Positions 25,550 through 34,344 are shown, numbered from the stretch's first letter. The stretch is 64,000 bases of DNA from an uncultured Victivallis sp. (GCA_944389895.1 CALXOA010000054.1:1-64000), one strand, 5' to 3'. Notes: a model not told the origin generated them from the letters alone. Program-made: numbers and translations.

Positions 25550-27037
25550 TCAATGGGGGCGTGGAACTTCTGCATCCTCTTCCAGTCTGTCGTTGGCCCG
25601 GAGCCAGGCGCGCAGGAAGGTGTTGGTGATCCAGGCGGCGGGAATCCGTCGCTCCTTCGAGAGTCGATGTTCGATCTCCCGCTGGAGCTCGCAGGCATTA
25701 CGATACTCTTCGGGGCAATAAGTGGCTGCGTAGGCTTGAATGTCGCGGTTCGCACGTTCCTGTTCAATCCGGAGCGCCTCTTCCGCCGTCGCCAGCCCGT
25801 TGGAATAACGTTCCCATGCCCCGAGCAGGGGATTGGTGTTTCTCTTGTAGTAGGGGGAGACCGGTTCCGGATAGGCGATCGTTCTGGCCCATTTCAGTTC
25901 ATTCGCATGAGTTCTGCCTTCCCAGGGGTGGTCCGGTGCGGCCAGATAAGCCGGATTGTTCTCTAGCATCGCCGGATTCGGCGGCAGTCCGTCGGAGGTG
26001 GCGACCAGAAGGTCGTTGTAGCTCCGTGAGGCGAGAAATTTCAGGAAGATCATGGCTTCCTTCTTGTAGCGACTGCCGCGGTAGAGTGCGGTGTTGCTCG
26101 AATACAGCTTGGCGTTTTTGAAGGAATACTGCGGCGGAAGGGAGTTCGCCGTCCTGATCTTTTTTCCGGTATCACGCAACGACATGTGGATGTACCGGCC
26201 GCACAGCATCATCGCATAGGTACCGTCCACAAACTGTGCGAGTCCGGGATCTCCGATGACGGAGCGGGTGTTTTCGCTGGCCCGTTCGGCGGCATCCGGC
26301 ATCAGATGAAGCTCATCGATCCAGCGTTTCTGGAGTTTCAGCGCCTCGACGAACTCCGGACGGAGAAGTTTGACTTCAGTCAATGTTTCGTTGAAGAGAT
26401 CGGCTCCCCGGCTGCGGGCGATCTGCAGCGCCAGAAAGGTGTAGGCGCAGAAGAATACCCGCCGGCGCTCCAGCCCCGCGTTGGCTTTTCTCATAAATTC
26501 GACGCCGATCCGTTCGAACTCCTCCGGAGTCCACTCCTCCGGCGGCGGCTCGACGCCGTATCTGGCGAAGGTGTCGAGATTCTGGTAGAGGGAAAACACC
26601 GCCAGATTACGCGGATAGGCGTATTGCCGGCCTCCGGCGCAGAGCAGATCGGCGGAACCGGGATAGTTATGTTCCGGATCCATCCGGTTCTCCCGGGCGA
26701 AGCCGGTGAGATCCTCAAGCACTCCCATCGGAGCAAAATTCTCCACCGGGACGAAGTCGATCAGGTCGCCTCCCATCCCGGAGACCGCCTGAATCATCGT
26801 GCTCTGATTCCCCGCCGCTTCCGGGCGGACTTCGAAGAGCGGTTCGCCGGCAGCGTCGACATGCCCGTTCGCAATCATCCACTCCCGGAAGAGCGCCACC
26901 TGCCGGTATCGGTCAGGACAGATCCCGGTCTGCCAGGTGAGAACGGGACGTTCCGTCTTCCCCGCTTCGAGGAGTTTCCAGGTGACCAGGCTGGAGATTA
27001 CGAGCACGAACAAAATCGTGCCGAAAAGGTTTTTCAT
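25550..27037 (-). CDS. Extracellular solute-binding protein family 1 (sugar ABC type)
   Basis: The 495-residue product opens with a hydrophobic segment (MKNLFGTILFVLVISSLVTW) and no lipobox, so it is exported or membrane-tethered. The body follows family 1 binding proteins: VLTWQTGICPD..., GGDLIDFVPVENFAPMGVLE, YPRNLAVFSLYQNLD, EEWTPEEFERIGVEF, FVDGTYAMMLCGRYIHMS and KKEAMIFLKFLASRS. These normally capture oligosaccharides for an ABC importer. ATG 27037 overlaps the previous stop (TGATG) and has GGAG eight bases ahead; GTG 27040 is an alternative. No permease or ATPase gene follows. The gene ends module 2, so import must use components elsewhere. Confidence 0.88.
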   Translation of the reverse strand: MKNLFGTILFVLVISSLVTWKLLEAGKTERPVLTWQTGICPDRYRQVALFREWMIANGHVDAAGEPLFEVRPEAAGNQSTMIQAVSGMGGDLIDFVPVENFAPMGVLEDLTGFARENRMDPEHNYPGSADLLCAGGRQYAYPRNLAVFSLYQNLDTFARYGVEPPPEEWTPEEFERIGVEFMRKANAGLERRRVFFCAYTFLALQIARSRGADLFNETLTEVKLLRPEFVEALKLQKRWIDELHLMPDAAERASENTRSVIGDPGLAQFVDGTYAMMLCGRYIHMSLRDTGKKIRTANSLPPQYSFKNAKLYSSNTALYRGSRYKKEAMIFLKFLASRSYNDLLVATSDGLPPNPAMLENNPAYLAAPDHPWEGRTHANELKWARTIAYPEPVSPYYKRNTNPLLGAWERYSNGLATAEEALRIEQERANRDIQAYAATYCPEEYRNACELQREIEHRLSKERRIPAAWITNTFLRAWLRANDRLEEDAEVPRPH

Positions 27038-28491
27038 CACAGCGACTCCAGTTTCACATTGCGGAACGCTGCTTCGGAACCGGGCGTTCGATCCGTGAGC
27101 CAGAGCAGAAGCTTCACCGATGCGGTACCGGGCCAGAACAGGTTGTGGCCGCCTCCGCCACGCAGGCGGAATCCGGGAATCGTCGCTTCAAAGTGCCGCC
27201 ATTCCGGCGAGAGGGTGAGTGCTTTGCCGTCGAGGTACAGATAACTGGCGCCGGTCAGGTGAAGCCGGACCGATGTGCCGACGGGGGCGGTGAAACGATG
27301 GGGGCCGTGCAACCGCACCCGCCAGAAACCGTTCTCGCGGTTGATTTCGCGGATTCCCGCGACGTAGCTCAACTGCCGGTTCGGCAGGTCGGAGTAATCC
27401 GGTTTCGTATTGAGGGCGACGAAGTAGTTGGGGCCGGTTTTCCAGCCGGAGGCATCTTTCACCAGAAGTTCCGAATCCCCCGGGGAAGCGGGGGCGGTGA
27501 GGGTCGTATCGCTTCGTGGAACGATCAGCACGTGTTGCGGCAGAATTTCCCGGTTCCGGGAATCCAGCAGCTGGAGACCGAAAAAAAGTTGCAGTGGCTG
27601 CTTCTCGAGAGACTTCAATTCACCGCTGAGCCGATAACTCTGCCCCTGGAATACCGGCAGCGAGTCGCTGGAGATGATTCTGGTTCCTCCGGCCAGAATC
27701 AGCCCGTCTGCCGATTCCCGGAGCTTGCCGTTCAGAACCTGCCACTGCTGGAGCTTCTCCGGCGCCAGCGGGCGCGACATGGGTTCCGGTGAAACGGCAT
27801 CGTATTCCTGTTGTCCTTCCAGCCGGAATGCTCCGTACTGGCGGAAGTCGTTGAAACGTGTGCCGGTCATCGGGAAAAGCGTGGAAAGTTCATTCTCGGC
27901 CGCGCGTCGTTCCCGGCAGAAGTTGAAACGCCATCTGCCGGAACGGAAGTTGTCGAAATCATCGAGATTCAGGCGAATTTCGACCGTCCATCGGCCCGGA
28001 ACAATTCTCACGGCGTGTTCGATCCGGGGACTCCACTCCTCCCGCAGGCGGGGTTGCCGCCAGTCATCGTAGAGCAGCCGGGTCGGCCGGACTCCCTGAA
28101 ACGTCCGGACTCCCGATGGAGTGAAGGCGATCTGGCAGAAACAGCGGTCCCCTTCGGAAAAGAACAAATTCATCACCTCGTCATTTTCGTGAATCCGCGG
28201 ATAACGTTCCTGTTCCCCCGGCTTGACACTCATTTTCAAGGTGGATACATCCGGTTCAAACGCAGTCAATGCTCCGTACAGATAACGGCCCGAGAGAAAG
28301 AAGCGACACTCTCCGGAGGCTTTGGCCGCCGACCGGTCGCCGAGTTTCCACAACCCCCGATGGAGTTCCGCCCGCTCCCATGCCTCCTCGTTGAGGGTAC
28401 CGTCGATCTTCACTGTCACATCCGGCAACCGGGGTACGGCGGCTGCAAGGTGAAACGTCAGCAGTGGAAGCAGCATCAAAAAACGTCTCAT
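27037..28491 (-). CDS. Exported protein with N-terminal CBM9-like (DOMON-related) domain
   Basis: The 484-residue product has a signal peptide (MRRFLMLLPLLTFHLAAAVP). A domain of about residues 20-230 follows the CBM9-like pattern found at the ends of glycan-active proteins: VTVKIDGTLNEEAWERAELH, CRFFLSGRYLYGALTAFEPD, NDEVMNLFFSEG and WTVEIRLNLDDFDNF. The remainder is beta-rich with a jelly-roll-like part (SYRLSGELKSLEKQPLQLFF). No catalytic signature is seen. Its ATG overlaps the stop of the GH20 gene (ATGA), and its own stop overlaps the start of the binding protein gene, so translation is coupled. A role in glycan binding at the surface is inferred. Confidence 0.75.
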   Translation of the reverse strand: MRRFLMLLPLLTFHLAAAVPRLPDVTVKIDGTLNEEAWERAELHRGLWKLGDRSAAKASGECRFFLSGRYLYGALTAFEPDVSTLKMSVKPGEQERYPRIHENDEVMNLFFSEGDRCFCQIAFTPSGVRTFQGVRPTRLLYDDWRQPRLREEWSPRIEHAVRIVPGRWTVEIRLNLDDFDNFRSGRWRFNFCRERRAAENELSTLFPMTGTRFNDFRQYGAFRLEGQQEYDAVSPEPMSRPLAPEKLQQWQVLNGKLRESADGLILAGGTRIISSDSLPVFQGQSYRLSGELKSLEKQPLQLFFGLQLLDSRNREILPQHVLIVPRSDTTLTAPASPGDSELLVKDASGWKTGPNYFVALNTKPDYSDLPNRQLSYVAGIREINRENGFWRVRLHGPHRFTAPVGTSVRLHLTGASYLYLDGKALTLSPEWRHFEATIPGFRLRGGGGHNLFWPGTASVKLLLWLTDRTPGSEAAFRNVKLESL

Positions 28492-30524
28492 TTTTTTCCC
28501 TTTTCATTCCGTTCCAGAGAGATACCGAAGATTGCCAGCGGCAGCGGGGATTGCCCGGCATCGATGCGGATTCCGCTGACGGCTTTGTCGGGATGGGGAT
28601 TGTTCCATCGGTAGCCGAAGACACGTGCCAACTTGCCCGACGGGGTCCGCCCGTCCCATACGACCGGGGCGCCGGCCGCGCCGGCCGGTTCATTCCAGTC
28701 GGTGATCTCCCGTGTGTAACTGATGTTGACCGCGACGGAGTCGCCGTCTTCATAGAGGATCGTGTAAACGGCGATTCCTTTCGGGTCGTAGAAGCTTTTG
28801 TTATCCAGATTGGTGAAGGCCAGAGCCCGTCGCGCCGGCAGGTCGGTCACATGGGCGAAGGCGATCGAATCCACCTGCTGCGCTTCAAAACGCAGCAGCG
28901 TCTCACGCAATGCGCCTGTTGTCTCTCCCCCGAGCAGCAGGCAGCGGTCGCCGTCGCGTTCGAAGGTGAAATCTCCGCGGTTCAGCACCGGGGGCATGTT
29001 GGAAAAGTCATTTTCTGCTCCTCTTCCGAACAGGGAGTCCTCTCCTTTGAGCGAACTTCGGGCGGCTTCCCCCAGATCAACCGGCAGGTAGCTGCGAACC
29101 AGTGGACTTTTCAGGTGCGAAAGGAAGTAGAAGGTGTCGGTTGGAAAATTCCGGTAGTTCTCATAACGCGGATTTCCGACGCTCCAGCTGTTTTCCGCCG
29201 ACCAGGCCACGGCCATCTGATGTTCCGGCACGGTGTAGAAGGCGCCCATTCCCCCCCACATCGAGTTGATGGTGCCGAGCACTCCCGGGGTTTTCGCCAG
29301 AGTGTCGTAATATTCGCTGATACAGGTGGTGTCATACCACGATGTCCCGACCACCTGGAACCCGTCACCCGCCAGTACCGCCGGGGTGTCGTAGACTTCG
29401 CGCGGAAAATAGGTGAAATCAGCGAGAATCACATCCCGCGGCAGTTCCCCGCGCAAACTGCCGGTATGGTCGGGGGCGCCGCCGTTTCTGGACTCCAGCA
29501 TCTGATCGGCCCACATCATCATCCTCACTCCGAGATCGTCACAATTCGCCTTGAGCAGTTTCAGCGCGGTCGCAAATTGATCCCGCCGGGAATGTCCTCC
29601 GTCCTTCGCCGAAGAGGTCGGGGCGTATCGGAGTTCATCCTGCCCGACATGATAGTATTTCGGCGAATCGAAGGCGTCACAGACCTCTTCCATGATGCCC
29701 CGGATCAGTTTTGCCGTGTCGGGATGATCGATCTGCGGCGTCGAAAAGTTGCTGATCGCCTTCTGCGGTACCTCCAGCAGATAACCGTATTCTCCCCACA
29801 TCGCCCAGGCGAAATGGGTGTAGAGCGAGGAGTTCGGGATCATCTCCATGCCGAAAGCGCGGCCCCGGCGGACGAAGTCGCGATATTCCGACTTTGCGAC
29901 CGAGGCGCTCTTGTGACCGAGGGAGGGGAAACGTTCATATTTCAGGAATTGATCCACTCTGACGATCATGGTGTTGAGTTTCAGAAGAGAAAACGTTTCC
30001 AGCAGATTCTCGCGCTGTGGGGAAGAGGCCAGCCCGGTGGTGAAGACGCCACGCCAGGCGAAGTCCGGCCAGTCGTCGATGGTTCCGACCGGCAGACGGG
30101 AGACTCCGTCATCGGCGGGTTGCAGCAACTGCCGCAGACTCTGTACTGCGAACAGCAGACCGCGGGGGGAGTTCCCGGTCACCTCGACCCGGGACGGGGA
30201 GATTGCAATCCGGTATCCCTCCGGTTTCTTTTCGTCCGGCATGATCGAGAGTGTTATCTCCTCCACCTCTCCCCGGGCTCCCGGCAGACCGTTGCGTTTC
30301 AGCTGCCCGGCGAGAAGGCCGGCTGCCGTCTCCATTTCCTCACCGGCCCGGATCGGCGTGCCGGGCGCGACGGTTGTGGTTTTCCCGTTGAAGTTTGTTT
30401 CCCGGACCTGGGGAACGATGCGTCTGGTGAAATCGTTTTCCGGTTCCTGCCGCGTCATTTTCCACTCCGCGGCGGGCAACAGAATCCCGAACCCCAGAAG
30501 CAGGGCACAGAACACCTTATACAT
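28488..30524 (-). CDS. Exported GH20 beta-N-acetylhexosaminidase
   Basis: GH20 enzymes remove terminal beta-linked GlcNAc or GalNAc by substrate-assisted catalysis. The 678-residue product has a signal peptide (MYKVFCALLLGFGILLPAAE). A GH20b-type N-terminal domain includes GYRIAISPSRVEVTGNSPRG and AVQSLRQLL. A TIM barrel follows, with YYHVGQDELRY placing the paired Asp296-Glu297 that the family uses (usual motif HxGxDE). Trp-rich loops (MMMWADQM, NSMWGGMG) follow. The C-terminal part is a beta domain. ATG 30524 has GGAG six to seven bases ahead. It is the third gene of module 2, and its stop overlaps the CBM9-like gene. Substrates might be host mucin or chitin-like glycans, which cannot be told from sequence. 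Confidence 0.9.
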   Translation of the reverse strand: MYKVFCALLLGFGILLPAAEWKMTRQEPENDFTRRIVPQVRETNFNGKTTTVAPGTPIRAGEEMETAAGLLAGQLKRNGLPGARGEVEEITLSIMPDEKKPEGYRIAISPSRVEVTGNSPRGLLFAVQSLRQLLQPADDGVSRLPVGTIDDWPDFAWRGVFTTGLASSPQRENLLETFSLLKLNTMIVRVDQFLKYERFPSLGHKSASVAKSEYRDFVRRGRAFGMEMIPNSSLYTHFAWAMWGEYGYLLEVPQKAISNFSTPQIDHPDTAKLIRGIMEEVCDAFDSPKYYHVGQDELRYAPTSSAKDGGHSRRDQFATALKLLKANCDDLGVRMMMWADQMLESRNGGAPDHTGSLRGELPRDVILADFTYFPREVYDTPAVLAGDGFQVVGTSWYDTTCISEYYDTLAKTPGVLGTINSMWGGMGAFYTVPEHQMAVAWSAENSWSVGNPRYENYRNFPTDTFYFLSHLKSPLVRSYLPVDLGEAARSSLKGEDSLFGRGAENDFSNMPPVLNRGDFTFERDGDRCLLLGGETTGALRETLLRFEAQQVDSIAFAHVTDLPARRALAFTNLDNKSFYDPKGIAVYTILYEDGDSVAVNISYTREITDWNEPAGAAGAPVVWDGRTPSGKLARVFGYRWNNPHPDKAVSGIRIDAGQSPLPLAIFGISLERNEKGKK

Positions 30525-30543
30525 TTTTCTCTCCTGTGAGTGG

Positions 30544-31275
30544 TCAATAAGGGCGGAAATCAGGGTGGATCTTCGGCGAGCACCATCCATCCCATCCGGC
30601 GGTATGACCGGTGTTTTCCACCGTGCGGTTGTGCGTGAGTTCATGCAGGGTCAACCGGCGGACATGACCGTCGAGGTAACCCATGTTCCCGGAGTTGTTG
30701 TGCGGAGTAGGGGGCTTGTAAGAGGTGAAGTTCGAGGCTACAAGCAATCGCAGGTCCGGCTTGGTTCCATCCGGCCACTCGTGTGCTTCCCCCAGATAGA
30801 TGGTGCCGAACTTTCTGACTCTGCTGAGTTTGGTGCCGTAGCCGCATTTGCAGCCGACGGTACGGCATCCTTCCCAGCCGAAATAGTCGCCGTTGTAGGC
30901 GAATCCCATCTGCCCCCAGGTGGCACTGGCGGGCCAGTTACGGGTCGGGCAGGCGAGAACCTTTGCCTTCATCGTCTCCGAGGAGTAGCCGCCGCCGGCG
31001 ACGTAAACCGCCATTTTCATGTAATCCATCAGGGCATAACTCCAGTTGGTTGCCCCTTTCCCGGGAAAGTCGTGCCCGGGCAGCAGGTGGTCGTTGTAGT
31101 CCCCGGCATACAGGAGAACTCCCGTCATCAAAGTTTTCAGATTGGAGGCGCATGCTGAAGCGCGTGCCGTTTCTCGTGCCTTGTTCAGTGCGGGCAGCAG
31201 CATTGCGGCCAGAATTGCGATGATCGCAATAACGATAAGAAGTTCAATCAATGTGAATAAAGATGTCTTCTTCAT
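30544..31275 (-). CDS. Prepilin-like protein of module 2
   Basis: The 243-residue product starts [18 protein letters not shown] then [17 protein letters not shown], the class III pilin signal with Phe at +1 and Glu at +5. The globular part has a repeated Cys/Trp-rich region ([15 protein letters not shown]) and a late [17 protein letters not shown], as in DUF1559-type pseudopilins of Planctomycetes. It is 19 bp from the GH20 gene and 36 bp from the regulator gene, so it is co-transcribed with both. Function is unknown; it might anchor or export the hydrolases through a pseudopilus. This is inference from repeated co-location. Confidence 0.87.
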   Translation of the reverse strand: MKKTSLFTLIELLIVIAIIAILAAMLLPALNKARETARASACASNLKTLMTGVLLYAGDYNDHLLPGHDFPGKGATNWSYALMDYMKMAVYVAGGGYSSETMKAKVLACPTRNWPASATWGQMGFAYNGDYFGWEGCRTVGCKCGYGTKLSRVRKFGTIYLGEAHEWPDGTKPDLRLLVASNFTSYKPPTPHNNSGNMGYLDGHVRRLTLHELTHNRTVENTGHTAGWDGWCSPKIHPDFRPY

Positions 31276-31311
31276 TGCTTCCAGACTCCTTTGGTTGTTG
31301 AGGACGTGTTT

Positions 31312-32424
31312 TCAGACGACATTGCCGCATTTCCGGTTGAGAAAAGCCACGCTGTTCCGCTGAACCAGTCGGCAGGGCAGAAACTCCTGCCGGAGAGGTT
31401 TCCCTGTTCCGGAACAGTTCTCCAGCAGGATTTCAGTTGCTCGCTTCCCGATCTCCCGGAACGGTTGAGCCACGGTCGTCAGGTCGAGCAGCGAAGCGAT
31501 CTCCATATCGTCGAAGCCGACGACGGAGAGATCTTCCGGTACTCTGAGGTTCATCCGGTGGAGTTCGTCGATCACATTGAATGCCAGGTCGTCGTGGGAA
31601 CAGATGACCGCGGTCGGCGGCTCCGGAAGCGCCATCAGTTCGCGGATCCGCCGTCGTCCCTGGCCGCGCAGAAGCTGATCTTTTTCCACTTCCATGCAAT
31701 ATTCCGGCGGCTGGAGGATCCCGTGGCGCTGCAATTGTTCTCTGACCCCTTCCGCCCGGGCGTCCGAGGAGTAGATGCCCGGAAATACCTGAATCGTGGC
31801 GATCCGGCGATGGCCGGCCTCGAGCAGATGATCGACGATCTCCCGGCTGGCGCTGAAACCATCACAACCGACGAAGTTGCTGTGGATGATACCGCCGGAA
31901 CAGACCGGACTGTCGATCACGACATGGTTGATGTCGGCGAAGGAGAATTTCCGGATGAGTCTGATGTTGTAATCGTAAAAGTCGGGGCATTGGCGCGGGA
32001 GCAGGACGGCTCCGACGTAACCCGGGGATTTCAATTGCTCGATGACCGTATCGAGTCGATCCGGATTGTCCCGCAGGAAAACGACTTTCAGGTTGACCTC
32101 TGCCTCGCTTGCCACTTCCTCGATTCCGGCCAGATAGTGGTTGCCCGGTTTGCGGGTTTCCTCCGGCAGGATGAATACCATATGCCGCTCTCGGGGGAAG
32201 GGTACCTGAGGCGCATCCGGTACGAAGTAACCCTTGTTCGGTTTCAGTTCCACTCCGCCCGATTTGACCAGATCGTTCAAAGCGTTGCGTACGGTACCGC
32301 GTGAAACTTCAAATTCCGCGGCGAGCCCCGCCTCGGAGGGCAACCGCATCCGCGGCCAGTAACTGCCGTTGCTGATCCGGACCTGAATGGAACGAATGAC
32401 TTTCTGTCTGGGGCTTTCGGCCAT
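31312..32424 (-). CDS. GntR-type HTH / periplasmic-binding-protein-like transcriptional regulator
   Basis: The 370-residue product has a GntR winged helix (IQVRISNGSYWPRMRLPSEA, then VSRGTVRNALNDLV). It is followed by a LacI-like ligand domain (HMVFILPEETRKPGNHYLAG, VGAVLLPRQCPDF, NHVVIDSPVCSGG, AVICSHDDLAFNVIDELHRM, SVVGFDDMEIASLL). The architecture is the same as regulator 1 at 17009-18142, though the sequences have diverged. It heads module 2 and is probably a sugar-responsive repressor of itself and of the downstream prepilin-GH20-CBM9-binding protein genes. The ligand is unknown. A consensus promoter lies just upstream between inverted ATTGTATA elements. Confidence 0.9.
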   Translation of the reverse strand: MAESPRQKVIRSIQVRISNGSYWPRMRLPSEAGLAAEFEVSRGTVRNALNDLVKSGGVELKPNKGYFVPDAPQVPFPRERHMVFILPEETRKPGNHYLAGIEEVASEAEVNLKVVFLRDNPDRLDTVIEQLKSPGYVGAVLLPRQCPDFYDYNIRLIRKFSFADINHVVIDSPVCSGGIIHSNFVGCDGFSASREIVDHLLEAGHRRIATIQVFPGIYSSDARAEGVREQLQRHGILQPPEYCMEVEKDQLLRGQGRRRIRELMALPEPPTAVICSHDDLAFNVIDELHRMNLRVPEDLSVVGFDDMEIASLLDLTTVAQPFREIGKRATEILLENCSGTGKPLRQEFLPCRLVQRNSVAFLNRKCGNVV

Positions 32425-32441
32425 TTCCGTATCCCTCTACT

Positions 32442-32449
32442 ATTGTATA
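32442..32449. promoter_or_regulatory. Candidate operator half-site ATTGTATA (downstream arm)
   Basis: This 8-mer is the exact inverse of TATACAAT at 32487-32494. It lies about 20 bp ahead of the regulator start codon, downstream of the predicted transcription start. Confidence 0.5.
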
Positions 32450-32471
32450 AAAAATGTCAAATTCTAAATTA

Positions 32472-32500
32472 ATTATAGTAAATTAATATACAATTGTCAA
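32472..32500 (-). promoter_or_regulatory. Consensus sigma70 promoter of regulator 2, with an operator arm in its spacer
   Basis: Minus-strand TTGACA (32495-32500), a 17-base spacer and TATAAT (32472-32477) are a perfect consensus. The inverted operator arm TATACAAT (32487-32494) fills the upstream half of the spacer, so a bound repressor would block polymerase. Confidence 0.85.
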
Positions 32501-32593
32501 GGTTGATTCCGAAAAAAAGTAAAAAAAAACCGTCCGGAGTGAGCCGGAAACCCGTGAAGTGGAGAGTGGCAGGAGAAGTTGGGGGGGGGCTGT

Positions 32594-32627
32594 AAAAAAA
32601 AGGAGCGGTGCAGGATTTCACCGCTCC
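32594..32627 (-). terminator. Intrinsic terminator of the phage-like operon
   Basis: GGAGCGGTG (32602-32610) and CACCGCTCC (32619-32627) form a 9-bp stem with an 8-base loop. The eight A at 32594-32601 are the U tract on the minus strand. A run of nine G follows at 32581-32589. Confidence 0.9.
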
Positions 32628-32636
32628 GTGAGAAGA

Positions 32637-33053
32637 TCACTGGCCGGTTGCTGCGTCGAGGCCGTCGGTTCCGGCGGAGAAGGTTCCGGAACGCATTGCA
32701 CGGATCACTTCGGCAATGCCCGCAAGGTCGCGTTGATCCTGTCTGACCGAGAGATACCCGGTGGCGACGTTGCCTGCATTGATGGTTCCGGTCGGAGTCG
32801 GGGTCTCCATGGTTGCCGCGCTCAGGGAGAGTTCCGCGCGCCAGCCGCTGTTCCAGATGGCGACGGTTTTGTTTTCCAGAGAGCGGCGCATTTCCGAGGC
32901 GATGCTTTCACTGGTTTCGGTGGTTTTGACCACGTTGCCGTCTGGATCAAACTCCGTGACCACGCTGGTGGCGGCACAGCCGGAGAGTGCGGCGATGCTG
33001 AACAGGGCGAAGAGAGTGATTCCGGTGAGTTCAATTGCGGTTCGAGTCTGCAT
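32637..33053 (-). CDS. Small lipoprotein, unknown function
   Basis: The 138-residue product starts with a lipoprotein signal whose lipobox is LSGC (Cys26). The mature part is polar, with VTEFDPDGNVVKTTETSES, a helical stretch and IAEVIRAMRSGTFSAG near the end. No family is recognised. AAGGAT precedes the ATG. It is the last gene of the four-gene minus operon that includes the Rad52-like protein, followed by a strong terminator. Small lipoproteins also occur among phage lysis genes (outer-membrane spanins), but no partner inner-membrane gene is seen, so that reading is weak. Confidence 0.72.
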   Translation of the reverse strand: MQTRTAIELTGITLFALFSIAALSGCAATSVVTEFDPDGNVVKTTETSESIASEMRRSLENKTVAIWNSGWRAELSLSAATMETPTPTGTINAGNVATGYLSVRQDQRDLAGIAEVIRAMRSGTFSAGTDGLDAATGQ

Positions 33054-33116
33054 GGGTGGGATCCTTTCCTGAAATATTTGTCGGAGGGGTAACCGTCCTC
33101 CGGAGAAGGAGGATTG

Positions 33117-33632
33117 TCAACCTTTCAACTGCGTCCCCCGCTTCCGGGAACGGCGCGGCGCCGTGAAGTCGCGACGGCTCTTCTGGATTTTCTTGACCGT
33201 CAGCTGCAGCAGGCTGGCCAGTTCCGGTGCCTGCCGTGCCATCCGCAACATCTTGCGATGCATCCCCTGTCTTGATATGCCGTGAAGACGGGCGAGGTCG
33301 GCAACCGAACGGCATGGGTTCCGACTTGGTGCAATCAGTTCTGCAAGGACGCCGAGCGTGTAATTGTCAAGGTTCAAAAGGTAACGCAGAAGTTCGGCAA
33401 GATCGCCGGCGAACGGTTCCGTTTTCGCGTCAGCCGCATCCGGAGTACATTCCCCGGTCGCAAGGTCGGTTGCCCAGCGGCTAACCGCGTCGAAATCCTG
33501 ACCTCCGAGCGGGTGGCGGAGTGCGGGATCGGTTCGGGTGATGATTTCACAGGCTTCGGTATATGGGCAGCGGCGACAGTGATTGCTCTGCCGGACACAT
33601 TTGCCCCAGCATGCGGGTGCATCGTTCATCAT
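33117..33632 (-). CDS. Cysteine-cluster and HTH protein of the phage-like operon
   Basis: The 171-residue product opens with a Cys-rich stretch (CWGKCVRQSNHCRRC then TEAC), suggesting a zinc or Fe-S cluster. In the C-terminal half SVADLARLHGISRQGMHRKM reads as a helix-turn-helix, followed by a basic tail (KKIQKSRRDFTAPRRSRKRG). It is probably a DNA-binding protein. The gene overlaps the end of the 55-residue gene before it (its start codon begins before that gene's stop), so translation is coupled. The family is not recognised; small regulators of this kind are common in phage early regions. Confidence 0.72.
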   Translation of the reverse strand: MMNDAPACWGKCVRQSNHCRRCPYTEACEIITRTDPALRHPLGGQDFDAVSRWATDLATGECTPDAADAKTEPFAGDLAELLRYLLNLDNYTLGVLAELIAPSRNPCRSVADLARLHGISRQGMHRKMLRMARQAPELASLLQLTVKKIQKSRRDFTAPRRSRKRGTQLKG

Positions 33633-33796
33633 TTCCTCCCGGTTTTTGGGGACATCCGGTATGGCGGTGTTGCCGCAAGCGCTTCGGCCAGCCGCTTCAA
33701 TCCGGCAAGGCGATAGCGGCGGCCGTTATGCGCGACCCAGAGCCGGTCGGCATCGGTCGAATCCCGGGAGGGTAGGGGCCGGAGTTTTCTTTTCAT
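33629..33796 (-). CDS. 55-residue basic protein
   Basis: The product starts MKRKLRPLPSRDSTDADRLW and continues VAHNGRRYRLAGLKRLAEAL. It is rich in Arg and Lys, has no signal peptide, and its central part could be a short alpha/beta unit. GGAGG lies seven bases before ATG 33796. That start overlaps the stop of the Rad52-like gene (ATGA), and the gene end overlaps the next start, so it sits tightly inside the operon. The function is unknown. The overlaps and the ribosome site are the support for its being real. Confidence 0.65.
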   Translation of the reverse strand: MKRKLRPLPSRDSTDADRLWVAHNGRRYRLAGLKRLAEALAATPPYRMSPKTGRK

Positions 33797-34344
33797 CGCC
33801 CCGCCTCCATGTTTTTCCCCGATCCGGTTGCGGTGGCGGGACGCGGAAGCGCCCAGGCCGGAAGCGCGGGTGGCCGCCACCAGAACGTTACTCCGGAAAC
33901 CCGGTCAAATTCACGATGCCAGTTGTCTCCGCCCGGTTTGCGGGTGGTGCAGGCGGCGAACCGTTCGTTCAGCTGATAGAGGTAACGGCCGATGCCCCAT
34001 TGGACTGCCGCCCGTTTCATCGCGTCGGAGAGGGTTCCCTTGACCGCTGCGATTTCCGTGGCGGAGGCGCCGTCCCATTTGGTCAGCCATTCGCCGTTGA
34101 TCCGTATTGACAGGCCGCAGAGCGCCGAATTGCCGCCCCAGCGGATGTATTCGTTGCGCCAGTTCCCAAGTCCGAAAACCTCGTCGAGACGGTTCATGAT
34201 TGCGCGATTGGTCAGGTGGCAGTGAACCAGAGCCCAGGGACGGCCGTCGGTGACTCCGATGCGGCAGGCTCTCCATTCCACTTCGTGCGCGGCAAACGGC
34301 CGCTGCAGCGCTTCCATGATCTCTGCTGTCTCCCGTTCTTTCAT
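33793..34344 (-). CDS. Rad52/Rad22-family single-strand annealing protein, phage-type
   Basis: Rad52-type proteins anneal complementary single strands during recombination. The 183-residue product has the family core: VFGLGNWRNEYIRWG, CGLSIRINGEWLTKWDGAS and the signature KGTLSDAMKRAAVQWGIG with RYLYQL after it. This matches phage and integrative-element annealing proteins, which are shorter than eukaryotic Rad52. ATG 34344 has GGAGGAG just upstream; an upstream extension has no ribosome site. It is the first gene of the four-gene operon and is transcribed away from the S24 repressor. Expression is probably controlled by that repressor, for example under DNA damage. Confidence 0.85.
   Translation of the reverse strand: MKERETAEIMEALQRPFAAHEVEWRACRIGVTDGRPWALVHCHLTNRAIMNRLDEVFGLGNWRNEYIRWGGNSALCGLSIRINGEWLTKWDGASATEIAAVKGTLSDAMKRAAVQWGIGRYLYQLNERFAACTTRKPGGDNWHREFDRVSGVTFWWRPPALPAWALPRPATATGSGKNMEAGR

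Noticed and set aside
28464..30539. 691-codon open frame antisense to the GH20 gene
   Set aside because: The GH20 motifs on the other strand are clear, and this frame has no family features or ribosome site.
32581..32589. Run of nine G as a possible quadruplex
   Set aside because: It is a single short G run, not four separated runs, and is better seen as simple low-complexity sequence.
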